From Magnolia sinica (lineage: Eukaryota; Streptophyta; Magnoliopsida; Magnoliales; Magnoliaceae), in contig NC_080575.1 of assembly GCF_029962835.1 (NCBI RefSeq), positions 44,878,437 through 44,942,436 on the forward strand: a stretch of DNA of 64,000 nt, read 5' to 3'. Position numbers and translations under genes: made by a program. This document shows positions 1-9,048 of the stretch, piece after piece. The notes beneath the pieces were generated by a model. It was not told the DNA's origin. It saw nothing but the letters and a program-made list of their open reading frames with translations, and did not search any database. Every line of letters begins with the position of its first letter. Position 1 is the stretch's first letter.

Positions 1-1026
1 GTCATTTCCATGCATTTCATGGTCAATCCCCTTCACTTCACGGTCATTTTCATGCATTTCACGATCAATTCGCTTCACTTCATGGTCATTTTCATGCATT
101 TTACTGTCAATCTCGGCGATTCTATTTTGATTTACGGTATTTCCATGCATTTCACGGTCAATTACCTTCACTTTATGGTCATTTCCATGCATTTCACGGT
201 CAATTCACTTCACTTCACGATCATTTCCATGTATTTCACTGTCAATTTCGGCGATTCCGTTTTGATTCACGGTCATTTTTATGCATTTCACGGTCAATTC
301 CCTTCACTTCACGGTCATTTCCACGAATTTCACGGTCAATTCGCTTCACTTCACGGTCATTACCATGCATTTCACAGTCATTCCCGGCGATTCCGTGTTT
401 AATCACGGTCATTTCAATACATTTCACGGTCAATTCCCTTCACTTCACGGTCATTTCCACGCATTTCACAGTCAATTCGCTTCACTTCAAGGTCATTTCC
501 ATGCATTTCACGGTCATTCCCGGCGATTCCGTGTTGATTCACGGTCATTTCCATGCATTTCACGGTCAATTCCCTTCACTTCACGGTCATTTCCACGCAT
601 TTCACGGTCAATTCGCTTCACTTCACGGTCATTTCCATGCATTTCACGGTCATTCCCGGCGATTCCGTGTTGATTCACGGTCATTTCCATGCATTTCACG
701 GTCAATTCCCTTCACTTCACGGTCATTTTCATGCATTTCACGGTCAATTCGCTTCACTTCACGGTCATTTTCATGCATTTCACGGTCATTCCCGGCGATT
801 CCGTGTTGATTCACGGTCATTTCAATGCATTTCACGATCAATTCCCTTCACTTCACAATCATTTCCACGCATTTCATGGTCAATTCGCTTCACTTCACGG
901 TTATTTTCATGCATTTCACAGTCATTCTCGACGATTCTGTGTTAATTCACGGTCATTTCCACGCATTTCACGGTCAATTCCCTTTACTTCATGGTCATTT
1001 CCACACATTTCACAGTCATTCCCCAC
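1..1026 (+). repeat. Tandem satellite-like array, left (forward) arm
   Basis: The array is built of 22-23-bp sub-units such as CATTTCCATGCATTTCACGGT and CAATTCCCTTCACTTCACGG. Six sub-units make a higher-order unit: the marker CCCGGCGATTCCGTG recurs at about 112, 247, 383, 519, 655, 791 and 927, a spacing of 135-136 bp each time. Units 3-6 are the most alike and those at the left edge are more diverged. The array is cut by the window edge. Every forward frame stays open for long stretches only because the motif lacks stops and 136 is not a multiple of three, so the repetitive reading frames here are not taken as genes. Confidence 0.93.
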
Positions 1027-1856
1027 GTGGAAATGACCATGAATCAACACGGAATCACCGGAAATGGCTGTGAAATGCGTGGAAATGATCGTGAATCAAC
1101 ACGGGATCATCGGGAATGACCGTGAAATGCATGGACATGACCGTGAATCAACACGGAATCGCCGGGAATGACCGTGAAATACATGGAAATGACCATGAAG
1201 TGAAGCGAATTGACCGTGAAATGCATTGAAATGACCGTGAATCAACACGGAATCGCGGGGATTGACCGTGAAATGCATGAAAATGACCCTGAAGTGAAGC
1301 GAAATGACCGTGAAATTCTTGGGAATGACCGTGAAGTGAAGGGAATTGACCGTGAAATGCATGGAAATGACCGTGAATCAAAACGAAATCGGCGGGATTA
1401 ACCGTGAAATGCATGGAAATGACTGTGAAGTGAAGGGAATTGATTGTGAAATGCATGGAAATGACCGTGAAGTGAAGGGAATTGACCGTGAAATGCATGG
1501 AAATGACCGTGAAGTGAAGGGAATTGACCGTGAAGTGAAGGGAATTGACCGCGAAATTCATGGAAATGACAGTGAAGTGAAGGGAATTGACCGTGAAATG
1601 CATGGAAATGACTGTGAATCAAAACGGAATTGCCGGGATTGATCGTGAAATGCATGAAAATGACCGTGAAGTGTAGGGAAATGACCATGAAATACATAAA
1701 AATGACCGTGAAGTGAAGGGAATTGACCGTGAAATGCATGGAAATGACCGTGAATCAAAACGGAATCGCCGGCATTGACCGTGAAATGCATGGAATTGAT
1801 CACGAAGTAAATGAAATGAATGAAATTGACCGCTAAGTGAATGAAATGGATTTTCG
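1027..1856 (-). repeat. Tandem satellite-like array, right (inverted) arm
   Basis: The same sub-units occur as reverse complements (for example GAAATGCATGGAAATGACCG and GAAGTGAAGGGAATTGACCG). The higher-order spacing is less regular than on the left: the CGCCGGGA-type marker falls near 1,160, 1,245, 1,390, 1,628 and 1,763, and simple GAAGTGAAGGGAATTGACCG units are amplified between 1,430 and 1,600. The orientation switch is the palindrome CCACGTGG at 1,023-1,030, so the two arms form one large imperfect hairpin. The array decays into unique sequence after about 1,856. Confidence 0.9.
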
Positions 1857-2133
1857 ACCATCGGCTTAATGGAATCTTGAAAAATAACTAGGTTAGTTGG
1901 TTAAAGTAGCTTCTCTTGCCCCAAAATCATATAGGGTACATCAAATAACTAATTTTAGTTTAGAAGATATTCTTGTTAAATGAATAAAGAAAGAAATGAA
2001 AAAAAGAGAGAAAAAAAAATTTATATGCATATATATACATATTTATATAAATATGTGTTAGAGAAAATTAAAGGTAGAATAAAGTTATCTTTGTAAAAAT
2101 AAATAAATAAATAAAATTATAAAGGTAGTCTGT
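1857..2133. other. AT-rich spacer
   Basis: No gene seen. The stretch is A/T-rich with poly-A tracts and TATATA-like runs around 2,020-2,060. It separates the satellite from the first MITE-like element. Confidence 0.6.
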
Positions 2134-2329
2134 CTATAGCTATGGTTATAATCCGTAGCCATAAGGGCCGCCAGGTGGCCGTGGCCTCACTAGATAGGTT
2201 AGCAACTGGGGGAGTGGTGTGCGCTAGTTCAGTGAGCCCATCCCAGACAAACTTTTATGGATACAGACAAATCATCTATGGCTACGGACAAACCATCTAT
2301 TACTACGGTTATAATTTGTAACTATAGGT
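2134..2329. mobile_element. Short MITE-like element with ~30-bp imperfect terminal inverted repeats
   Basis: The left end reads CTATAGCTATGGTTATAATC and the reverse complement of the right end reads CTATAGTTACAAATTATAAC. Both then continue into CCGTAG, so the ends match at roughly 80% allowing two one-base gaps. The interior has internal copies of GGCTACGGACAAA. It has no coding capacity. The family is not identified and no target duplication was resolved. Confidence 0.4.
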
Positions 2330-2369
2330 CTGTCTATCTCATATGATATTACCATTCTGCTTTGAACGT

Positions 2370-2660
2370 CTACTGTTGAAACTCTTTTAGTGGTCACAAA
2401 AGTTTTGGATGATTATAAAATTTGTTTGTCCTCTTCATCCAGGTCTTTGTGACCTTATTAATAGATTGGATGGAAAATAAATGTTATGGTGGGCTCTACA
2501 AAAGTTTCAACGGTAAAAATCAATTTTCTGCTGCTCTTCGTGGTGTGGTCCAGTTGATCTTTGGATATGATATCTTTTTTTCATGATGCTCCCAAATGAT
2601 CTCGAAAATATGGATGAACGTTGTGGATATAATAAATACATAACTGTGGGGCCCACGTAA
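2370..2660. mobile_element. Foldback-family repeat, partial copy
   Basis: It contains the family's recognisable blocks: AAAAGTTTTGGATGAT, CAGGTCTTTGTGACCTTATT, GTGTGGTCCAGTTGAT and, at the end, GTGGGGCCCACG. Only about one half of a full element is present. The overlapping open frames on the minus strand here are not taken as genes. Confidence 0.55.
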
Positions 2661-2882
2661 CGTTGATCTCTTTTGAACCGTTTGTACAACTCGGAGTTCG
2701 AGGAGCGTCAGCGCTTGTCTTCGAGCACCAGCCGATCCGTCGAAGGAAAAAGCAGGGGCATTTTCGACCTTTAGGAAGGCGTCCGTACAGCTGGGGCTTA
2801 TTCTGGTATGGTAAAATGAGGTGGGCTTCAACGTGTAAATGGGCCATAAATGGGTCGTACAGTGGTAAATTTCTCCTGAAAT
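2661..2882. other. Unassigned spacer between foldback repeats
   Basis: No gene seen. It contains AGCGTCAGCGCTTGTCTTCG, a block that recurs in variant form near 7,317 and 48,505, so this is probably the edge of another dispersed repeat. Confidence 0.4.
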
Positions 2883-3406
2883 CGGATTGCGAGTTACTCA
2901 GCAGGCTTTTTATCTTACTGAGTAAACTCAGTTGGGCCTACCATGAATGTTTGTGGGTTATCCACGCCGTCCATCCATTTTTTCAGCTCATTTTAATGGT
3001 TGATCCAACAATTTAATCATGACCAAAGGTCAATTGGACCACACCATAGGAAAAAGTGGGAATAATGACTTCCACCGTTGAAACCTTGGTAGGGCCCACA
3101 GTGATGTTTATTTGTCATCCAACCTGTTCATAAGATCACACAGACATGGATTAAGGGTAAACACAAATAATAGATTGATCCAAAACTTCCGTGGCCACCA
3201 AGAATTTTTCGATGGTGGAATTTCAATTCACGCTGTTTTCCGATATGAGGTCCACTTGAGATTTCGATATACTTCTTTTTGGGTTAGAGCCCTCAAATTA
3301 TCTTTTAAAATTGATGGACGGAGTGGATAAAGTATTTAAATCATGGTGGACTCCACAGACTTTACTCAGTACGCTTAGCGTGCTGAGTTATTCAGTACAC
3401 AATTCG
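2883..3406. mobile_element. Foldback element with CGGATTGCG...CTCAG terminal inverted repeats
   Basis: The left end is CGGATTGCGAGTTACTCAG and the right end is the inverse (CTGAGTTATTCAGTACACAAT). A fragment with the same end occurs at 24,780-24,830 (CTCAGTACGCAATCCG), which shows it is a dispersed family. Inner blocks (CACAGTGATGTTTATTTG, CATCCAACCTGTTCATAAG, TCCACTTGAGATTTCGATAT) are the shared foldback-family body. The element ends about 12 bp before the outer edge of palindrome P1. Confidence 0.6.
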
Positions 3407-3599
3407 CGTCCGTCCTACCTATAGCGTCGAGAAATTTACGGCTGTGGGCGCCACCTTTTATCCATGGGATATTCTTGAAGCAATACAAACTTAACATGCG
3501 CACTTAGACCTCCTCGTACGGATGATAAATTTCAGGACGAAAATACCCCTCCTTTTCAAGGAAAAGGAATGGGCACTCTTCCTGCCACTCGCCAATGGC

Positions 3600-4065
3600 A
3601 GATCATCGGCCGTCTGTGGGCCCTACCATGATGTATTCTTTTCATCCATGCTGTCCATATATTTTTCCAGATCATTTTATAGTATGAGACAAAAAATGAG
3701 GTATATCCAAATCTCAAGTGTACCACATTACACGAAACAGTGTTGAATGAGCGTCAACCGTTAGAAACTCAAGTGGAGCCCACTGTGATGTTTGTGAGAA
3801 ATCCTCCCCGTCTAAGTTCATTCATAGGGTCACAAAGACCTGGATGAAGAGGAAAAACAAATTTCATAATGATCCAAAACTTCTGTAACCCCTAAGAGGG
3901 TTTCAATGGTAGACGTTTGATTCCCCACTGCCTTTTACAGTGTGGTCCACTTGATAGTTAGATCTATCTTATTTTTCGTCTCAAGCCTTAATATGAACTC
4001 GCCAAATAGATGGACGGTTTGGATATAACACAGACCTCATGATGGGACCCACAAAAGCAACATAA
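3600..4065. mobile_element. Foldback-family repeat inside the P1 left arm
   Basis: It starts GTGGGCCCTACCATGATGTA and ends CATGATGGGACCCACAAAAG, so the ends are inverted. The interior carries the family blocks CAAAGACCTGGATGAAGAGG and CACTGCCTTTTACAGTGTGG. The mirrored copy is at about 6,925-7,310. It has no coding capacity. Confidence 0.6.
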
Positions 4066-4414
4066 CAAAAAATAATAATAATCTATAGACTGTCGCAGCA
4101 CTACTGCCGGTTTGCGGCAGTCTGTAAATTTTTTTTAAAAAATTTTTTGTAGGAAGAACTTTTTCTTCCTTACATTTTTCTCTAATACATAATTATGTAA
4201 ATATGTAGATATAAGTATATAAAAATATTTCCTATCTTTTAATTTATTTTTTTGTCTATGTATTTAACAAGCATATCTCCTAAAATAGAATGTTTATTTT
4301 TTTTTTAAATTTTTTTTTACACACGCACACACACCCCCACACACTCACACTAGTGGAATTTCACCACTTATGGATACTCGAACGCTTGACCGGGTGTTGA
4401 AACTCCTAATAATC

Positions 4415-4765
4415 TAGGCAAGCATGAAAATGAGCAGGGCAAACATGAAAATGAGCGGGGGAAACTAGAAAATCAGCGGGGCAAACTGAAATATGAGCGG
4501 GTTAAACTAAAAAAACAGCAGGGCAAATTGAAATATGAGCGGAGTAAACAAGAAAAATAGCGAGGCAAACTGAAATATGAGCTGAGCAAACTAGAAAAAC
4601 AGCGGGGCAAACTGAAATATGAGCGGGGCAAACAAGAAAAACAGCGGGGCAAACTGAAATATGAGCGGGGTAAATTGAAATATGAGCGGGGCAAACTAAA
4701 ATATGAATGAGGCAAACAAGAAAAACAACGGGGCAAACTGAAATATGAGTGAGGCAAACTATCTG
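4415..4765 (+). repeat. Minisatellite, ~21-bp unit, in P1 left arm
   Basis: About 16 units alternate between AATATGAGCGGGGCAAACTG and AAAACAGCGGGGCAAACTG. The open minus-strand frame through it (repeated Ser-Leu-Pro-Arg) comes from the repeat and is not a gene. The right arm has a shorter, interrupted version. Confidence 0.85.
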
Positions 4766-4965
4766 ATTTTACTGATGAATTTGGAACTTTAAACATCTTT
4801 TCTTTAAGAGTAATGATCTCCTACAACCGGTTGTTGGATAGCTTACAATACAGTCCATCTAACCTGTAAACCTATCATTTGCCTGGGACATGAGGGCCAT
4901 GCTAAAGGAGGGACTCACCTTGAAAAATCATTTGGTGAAAAAACCAGGCCATTGTGCATGAATAA

Positions 4966-5911
4966 AAACAGAGAGTTTAAATCAGAGATGTTGATGGTGT
5001 GCTTTCATGTACTCATTTGACTCACCTGATAAATGAGTAGGGCTGATTTTTGAGCCAGCTGACCTACATAGTGGGTCACATTTCTTCATGGTTCAAATAT
5101 CCTATACGTGACATATTGACACATGTGATTAGTTGTATCTTAAGCTAAGCAACAATGGATTGTATGTGATCATTACTTTTCCTACAAATAAGAACCACCC
5201 ATTTGGTGGCTCCCCATCGAATGGAGGGACCATCTAAGAAGTGCAATCTTGGGCAATTCTCATCCAAACTGAGGCCCATAATTCAGATGGTCAAGATTTA
5301 TGTGTATATACACTACATATAGGGTGGACTTGTATTTTGAGTATGATCTACACTACTTGTCTTTTTTAATTTTGAATTTAATTGAGGGATTTTTTTTGTT
5401 TCCTTCCTTTTTGCAAGCAGAGCTAATGCTCTTTGGGCTTCTATCATTGCTGTTGGGTCATTGGACGATTTGGGTAGCCAAGATATGCATTAAATCTTCA
5501 TCATTTAGCAGTCACTTTTATTTGTGTGCGAAGGAAAGCTACAAAGGCGGGGTGATGAATGTGAAACATTTGCTGGTTGATGATTTCTATCGCTTCAATT
5601 ACACACTTTCTCAAGACCAGGAGATAAGTAGTTGGCATCGTTATTGCCCTGAGGTGGTTTTCATCCTAAAATGGTTTGTAAACTGGACTGCGGGTACCAA
5701 ACAAATAGAATACCATCTTCGCTAGCTTCCATAAACATTTTCCTCAGTTGTAGGTCATCTGGCATAAAGAGCTTATCCTTCTCTACTAACCAAATTCCAT
5801 CGCCAGAGGCAGTTTAGGAGGGCAGCTTGGTTATTTTCAAGTACATGAGTTCAAAAGGAGTAACACTTCGCCAAACTCACTTCATAAGACAAAGCAGCAA
5901 GAAAGAACCAC
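4966..5911. other. Loop of palindrome P1
   Basis: This is single-copy sequence between the P1 arms. A 141-codon plus-strand frame (5,300-5,725) runs through it, but it lacks recognisable domains, begins in low-complexity hydrophobic sequence and has no family I can name. Near 5,710-5,880, reading on the minus strand, there is a short protein-like stretch (LRKMFMEASEDG). That could be a transposon gene remnant, but I cannot identify it. Confidence 0.4.
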
Positions 5912-6114
5912 AGAATTTAACAAATGGCTTGGTTTTTTCACTAAATGATTCTTCAAGGTGAGTCCCTCCTTTAGCATGACGCTCATGTCCCAGACGAATG
6001 ATAGGTTTATAGGTTAGATGGACTATATTGTAAGCTATCCAACAACCGATTGTAGGAGATCATTACTCTCAAAGAAAATATGTTCAAAGTTCCAAATTCA
6101 TCAGCAAAATCAGA

Positions 6115-6556
6115 TAGTTTGCCCCGCTCATATTTCAGTTTGCCCCACTGTTTTTCTAGTTTGCCCCGCTCATATTTCATCCAGGAATTTCTTTGGTGCT
6201 TATGATATTCGAATTTGATTGAATATACACGATTCATGTTTTACCCCACTAGGACTTGATTGGCTGTTATAATAGTATAGTTCTCTGCATTAAACAGAAT
6301 GATCTCCTTAGGAGTTTTTGATCTCCTCATCACTACCGAGCTGAGATTGTACATTGTTTGGATTTATGCAGGGGAGCTATTTTTCATTACAAATAGGAAA
6401 AGTGGATTTTGGAATCTTTATATATGGGTAAATCTCAGTTTGCCTTGCTATTTTTCTAGTTTGCCCCACTGATTTTCTAGTTTGCCCTGCTCATATTTCA
6501 GTTTGCCTCGCTCATTTTCATGCTTGCCCCGCTCATTTTCATGTTTGCCTCGCTCG
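6115..6556 (-). repeat. Minisatellite in P1 right arm, split by ~250 bp
   Basis: Units of the type CAGTTTGCCCCACTGTTTTT lie at 6,115-6,180 and again at 6,433-6,556. The intervening stretch (AATTTCTTTGGTGCTTATGA through GGATTTTGGAATCTTTATAT) has no counterpart in the left arm. It is therefore either an insertion here or a loss on the left. Confidence 0.7.
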
Positions 6557-6924
6557 GGTGGTAGACTATTAGAAGTTTCAACACCCGGTCAAGCGTTCGA
6601 GTATCCATGGGGTGGTGAAATTCCACTAGTGTGAGTGTGTGGGGGTGTGTGTGCGTATGTAAAAAAAAAAAAATTCTAGCTTAGGAGATATGCTTGTTTA
6701 ATATATAAGACAAAAAAATGAATTAAAAGATATGAAAATATTTTTATATACTTATATATATACATATTTACATAATTATGTATTAGAGAAAAATGTAAGG
6801 GAGAAAAATTTCTCCCTGTCAAAAAAGAAAAAAAATAAAATAAAAATTTCATACTGCCGCGGCACTACTGCCGGTTTGGCAGCACGGCAGCATGTAGATT
6901 TTTTGTTTTGTTTTTTTTTTCTAT

Positions 6925-7310
6925 GTTACTTTTGTGGGTCCCATCATGAGGTCTTTATTATATCCAAACCGTCCATTTATTTGGCGAGCTCATATTAAGG
7001 CTTGAGATGAAAAATAAGATAGATCTAAGTATCAAGTGGACCACACTGTAAAAGGCAGTGGGGAATTGAAGATCTACCATTGAAACCCTTTTAGGGGTTA
7101 CAGAAGTTTTGGATCATTATTAAATTTGTTTTTCCTCTTCATTGAGGTCTTTGTGACCCTATGAAAGAACTTAGACGACAGAAGTTTTGGATCATTATTA
7201 AATTTGTTTTTCCTCTCCATCGAGGTCTTTGTGACCCTATGAAAGAACTTAGACGGGGAGGATTTCTCACAAACATCACAGTGGGCCCCACCTGAGTTCC
7301 CATAGCCGGA
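6925..7310. mobile_element. Foldback-family repeat inside the P1 right arm
   Basis: This is the mirror of 3,600-4,065. It begins at TTTTGTGGGTCCCATCATGA and ends near CACAGTGGGCCCCACC, and it includes the internal duplication described for the arm. Confidence 0.6.
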
Positions 7311-7517
7311 CCGTCCGTCAGCGCTCGTCTCCGCACGCCAGCCAGAGGAAGGCAAGGGTATTTTCGTACTTAAATTCGGTGTCTGTCTGAGGAGGTCTAA
7401 GTGTGTATGTTAAGTTTGTATTGCTTTAAGAATATCCAATGGATAAAAGGTGGGGTCTACATTCGTAAATTTCTCTATACCGTCACGCGGATTTCCGGAC
7501 AAAACCTATCTTAGAAA

Positions 7518-7991
7518 GTTCCTCCGCAAGGATGCCGTATGGGGCCCACAGATATGTTGATGAGAAATCCACCCCGTCCATCCATTTTGAGTGCTCATTT
7601 TAAAATATGAAACAAAAAAGGAGGTAGATCTAAAAATCAGTTTGGTCACACGTGAGGAAAAATTGGGGAAAGAAATTCTTACCGTTCAAATCTTTCTGAG
7701 CTCCATGTTGATGTCTATATGCCATCCAAACCGTTTATAAGGTTATTACCATGGGGATGAAGTGAAAATACCAAAAACATTTCCTGACACAAATTTGATG
7801 GCCCCAAGAATGTTTCAACGATTCACACCAAATCCCCACTGTTTCCTCTCGTGTGCCCCACTTAAGTTTTGGATACACATATTTTTTGGTCTTCTGTCCT
7901 AAAATGAGCTATAAAATCGTGTGAACAGTATGGATTTCTCACAAACATCTCTGTGGACCCCACCCAACATCCTTGTGCAGGAACTCCATGC
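7518..7991. mobile_element. Foldback element spanning the outer edge of palindrome P2
   Basis: The ends are inverted: GTTCCTCCGCAAGGATG at the left and CATCCTTGTGCAGGAACTCC at the right. Both are followed inward by GGGGCCCACAG / GTGGACCCCAC and AGAAATCCA-type blocks. Only its right half (from about 7,715) is repeated in the right arm of P2, so the outer breakpoint of the large palindrome falls near the centre of this element. Confidence 0.65.
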
Positions 7992-8057
7992 CAAAGGCTT
8001 CCACATAAAAACTCAAAAGACTAGTATTCAAACCGAAACTAGAATTCCTCTATTATG

Positions 8058-8065
8058 TATAAATA
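8058..8065 (+). promoter_or_regulatory. TATA box of the left GDSL copy
   Basis: TATAAATA lies 65 bp before the ATG at 8,130, which suits a transcription start around 8,090. The same box is preserved in the mirror copy at 24,389-24,396. Confidence 0.6.
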
Positions 8066-8129
8066 TCGGACTATTTTAGAGTAACCATATCACATGCATA
8101 CAAACACACACAGCCTCTCTTCTCCTACG

Positions 8130-8408
8130 ATGGCTGCACCTACAAACCAATCACTCTCCTTGATTCTACTCACATTTAGTGTTATTTTTCTTCTAAATCT
8201 TTCATGTGCTGCTCAAGCCATGGATTGTAGGTAGCTTCCAAGCCATATACAATTTCGGCGACTCGATCTCAGCTACCAGAAACCTTATCCATGAAGACAA
8301 TCTCGGCTCCTTTTCGCCCATTGCTAAACTTCCGTATGGTGAGACATACTTCCACCAGCCGATGCTTGAATGGGCTGCTCATGGTCGATGTCCTCGGTAT
8401 TGAAAAAT
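8130..8408 (+). pseudogene. GDSL esterase/lipase first exon, broken copy (P2 left arm)
   Basis: GDSL hydrolases are secreted plant esterases with a catalytic Ser in an N-terminal GDS block. This copy begins ATGGCTGCACCTACAAACC and encodes a hydrophobic signal peptide ending CAAQAMDC. A 4-base duplication (GTAG) relative to the mirror copy then puts it out of frame, and a stop follows at once. Further on, the family stretch around PYGETYFHQP is still readable in a shifted frame. Only the first exon exists. After the probable splice donor (CTCG|GTATTG) a poly-T tract ends the similarity, and the later family blocks carrying the catalytic Asp and His are absent. It is a host-gene fragment carried in the palindrome and cannot make an enzyme. 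Confidence 0.8.
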
Positions 8409-8439
8409 ATCTTCCATTATTTTTTTTTTCTTTAATGAG

Positions 8440-8444
8440 TTAAG
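8440..8444. repeat. Target-site duplication, left of copia element
   Basis: TTAAG is paired with TTAGG at 13,538-13,542. The undisturbed site in the right palindrome arm reads TTAGG (complement of 24,003-24,007). This supports a 5-bp duplication. Confidence 0.75.
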
Positions 8445-9032
8445 TGTTGGGGATTTGTGCTACGGAATCACACAGATCTGGATCTAGGATAGCAATCCAC
8501 TAACGTCAAGCAATCATAAGAGAACACAAAGATTTAATGTGGAAAACCCTTGCGAGAAAAAACCACGGCACAAAGCGACAGAAATCCACTCTGAAAAGAA
8601 AATTACAAGAGAGAGGACTTACTCGATTCGAACAACCTCGAATCTCACCCTTGCTACACCCTTTGATAACCCTAGAACCCTTTAGAAAGCTTTAGAATAC
8701 CTTAGAATAGCCCTAGGGACCCCTATTTATAGTATAGGAAACTCCACTTACGCACCTAGTCCGGAAAAATTCGGAAACCGCCTCAAATTTACGTAGTCCG
8801 CGCAGGATCTGCGAAATCTCGACTAGTCAAAGGATGGCCTCGACTGGTCGAGCAACCCGCTCGACCGGTCGAGCCTGACCCTTGATTGGTCGAGCTTGAC
8901 GGACACTCAAAAGGCGAGCTCGCTGGACTTTGAGTCGAGCGGGCCTCGACCGGTCGAGTGGACCCTTGACTCGTCGAGCGGTCCGCTCGACCGGTTGAAT
9001 AGTGGACTTGTCTTGAAGACTTTCTGACAACA
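8445..9032 (-). repeat. 3' LTR of the copia element
   Basis: It starts TGTTGGGGATTTGTGCT and ends CTTTCTGACAACA on the plus strand, so it has the usual TG...CA ends. On the minus strand the U3 part carries a cluster of TCGACCGGTCGA-like palindromes (about 8,820-9,000), followed by a TATA-like box (CTATAAATAGGG, near 8,722-8,733). Confidence 0.93.
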
Positions 9033-9048
9033 ATCTCCACCAAGTCTT
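9033..9048 (-). other. Polypurine tract of the copia element
   Basis: On the minus strand, AAGACTTGGTGGAGAT directly precedes the 3' LTR. TTGGTGGAGAT-type tracts are usual in plant copia elements. Confidence 0.7.

Larger units (their letters stand above)
3418..4965 (+). repeat. Palindrome P1, left arm
   Basis: This arm is the inverted counterpart of 5,912-7,492. Outer edge: GAGAAATTTACGG...CACCTTTTATCCATGG here mirrors CCAATGGATAAAAGGTGG...CGTAAATTTCTC on the right. Inner edge: TTGGTGAAAAAACCAGGCCA mirrors TGGCTTGGTTTTTTCACTAA. The mirrored content includes a foldback repeat, the CACTACTGCCGG block near 4,100, a CA-rich tract, the TTCAACACCCGGTCAAGCG-type block and the GGGGCAAACTGAAATATGAGC minisatellite. 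Confidence 0.88.
5912..7492 (-). repeat. Palindrome P1, right arm
   Basis: This is the reverse complement of 3,418-4,965, with scattered substitutions and indels. Compared with the left arm it has fewer minisatellite units and about 250 bp of extra sequence (about 6,181-6,432) in the middle of the minisatellite. It also has a local duplication (about 7,100-7,165 and 7,178-7,245) of the block TTTGGATCATTATTAAATTT, which is single in the left arm. The arm ends about 25 bp before the next foldback element. Confidence 0.88.
7715..8444 (+). repeat. Palindrome P2, left arm, outer part
   Basis: This part mirrors 24,004-24,747. It holds half of a foldback element, a GDSL lipase promoter with its first exon, and a poly-T stretch. 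It is separated from the rest of the left arm by the copia element at 8,445-13,537. Confidence 0.9.

Noticed and set aside
1-1856. Possible CRISPR-like array of short repeats
   Set aside because: There are no unique spacers. The whole unit repeats with a nested period, and the context is a plant nuclear genome.
10-1861. Many overlapping open frames of 60-150 codons on both strands, with His/Phe/Thr/Ser-rich repeats
   Set aside because: They come from a 22-23-bp satellite unit without stop codons. The same DNA is open in several frames and on both strands, and the 136-bp period shifts the frame each unit.
4473-4796. 107-codon minus-strand frame with repeated Ser-Leu-Pro-Arg
   Set aside because: It is translation of the 21-bp minisatellite.
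5300-5725. 141-codon plus-strand frame in the P1 loop
   Set aside because: No domain, hydrophobic low-complexity start, no conserved neighbours. Kept only as a note in the loop entry.
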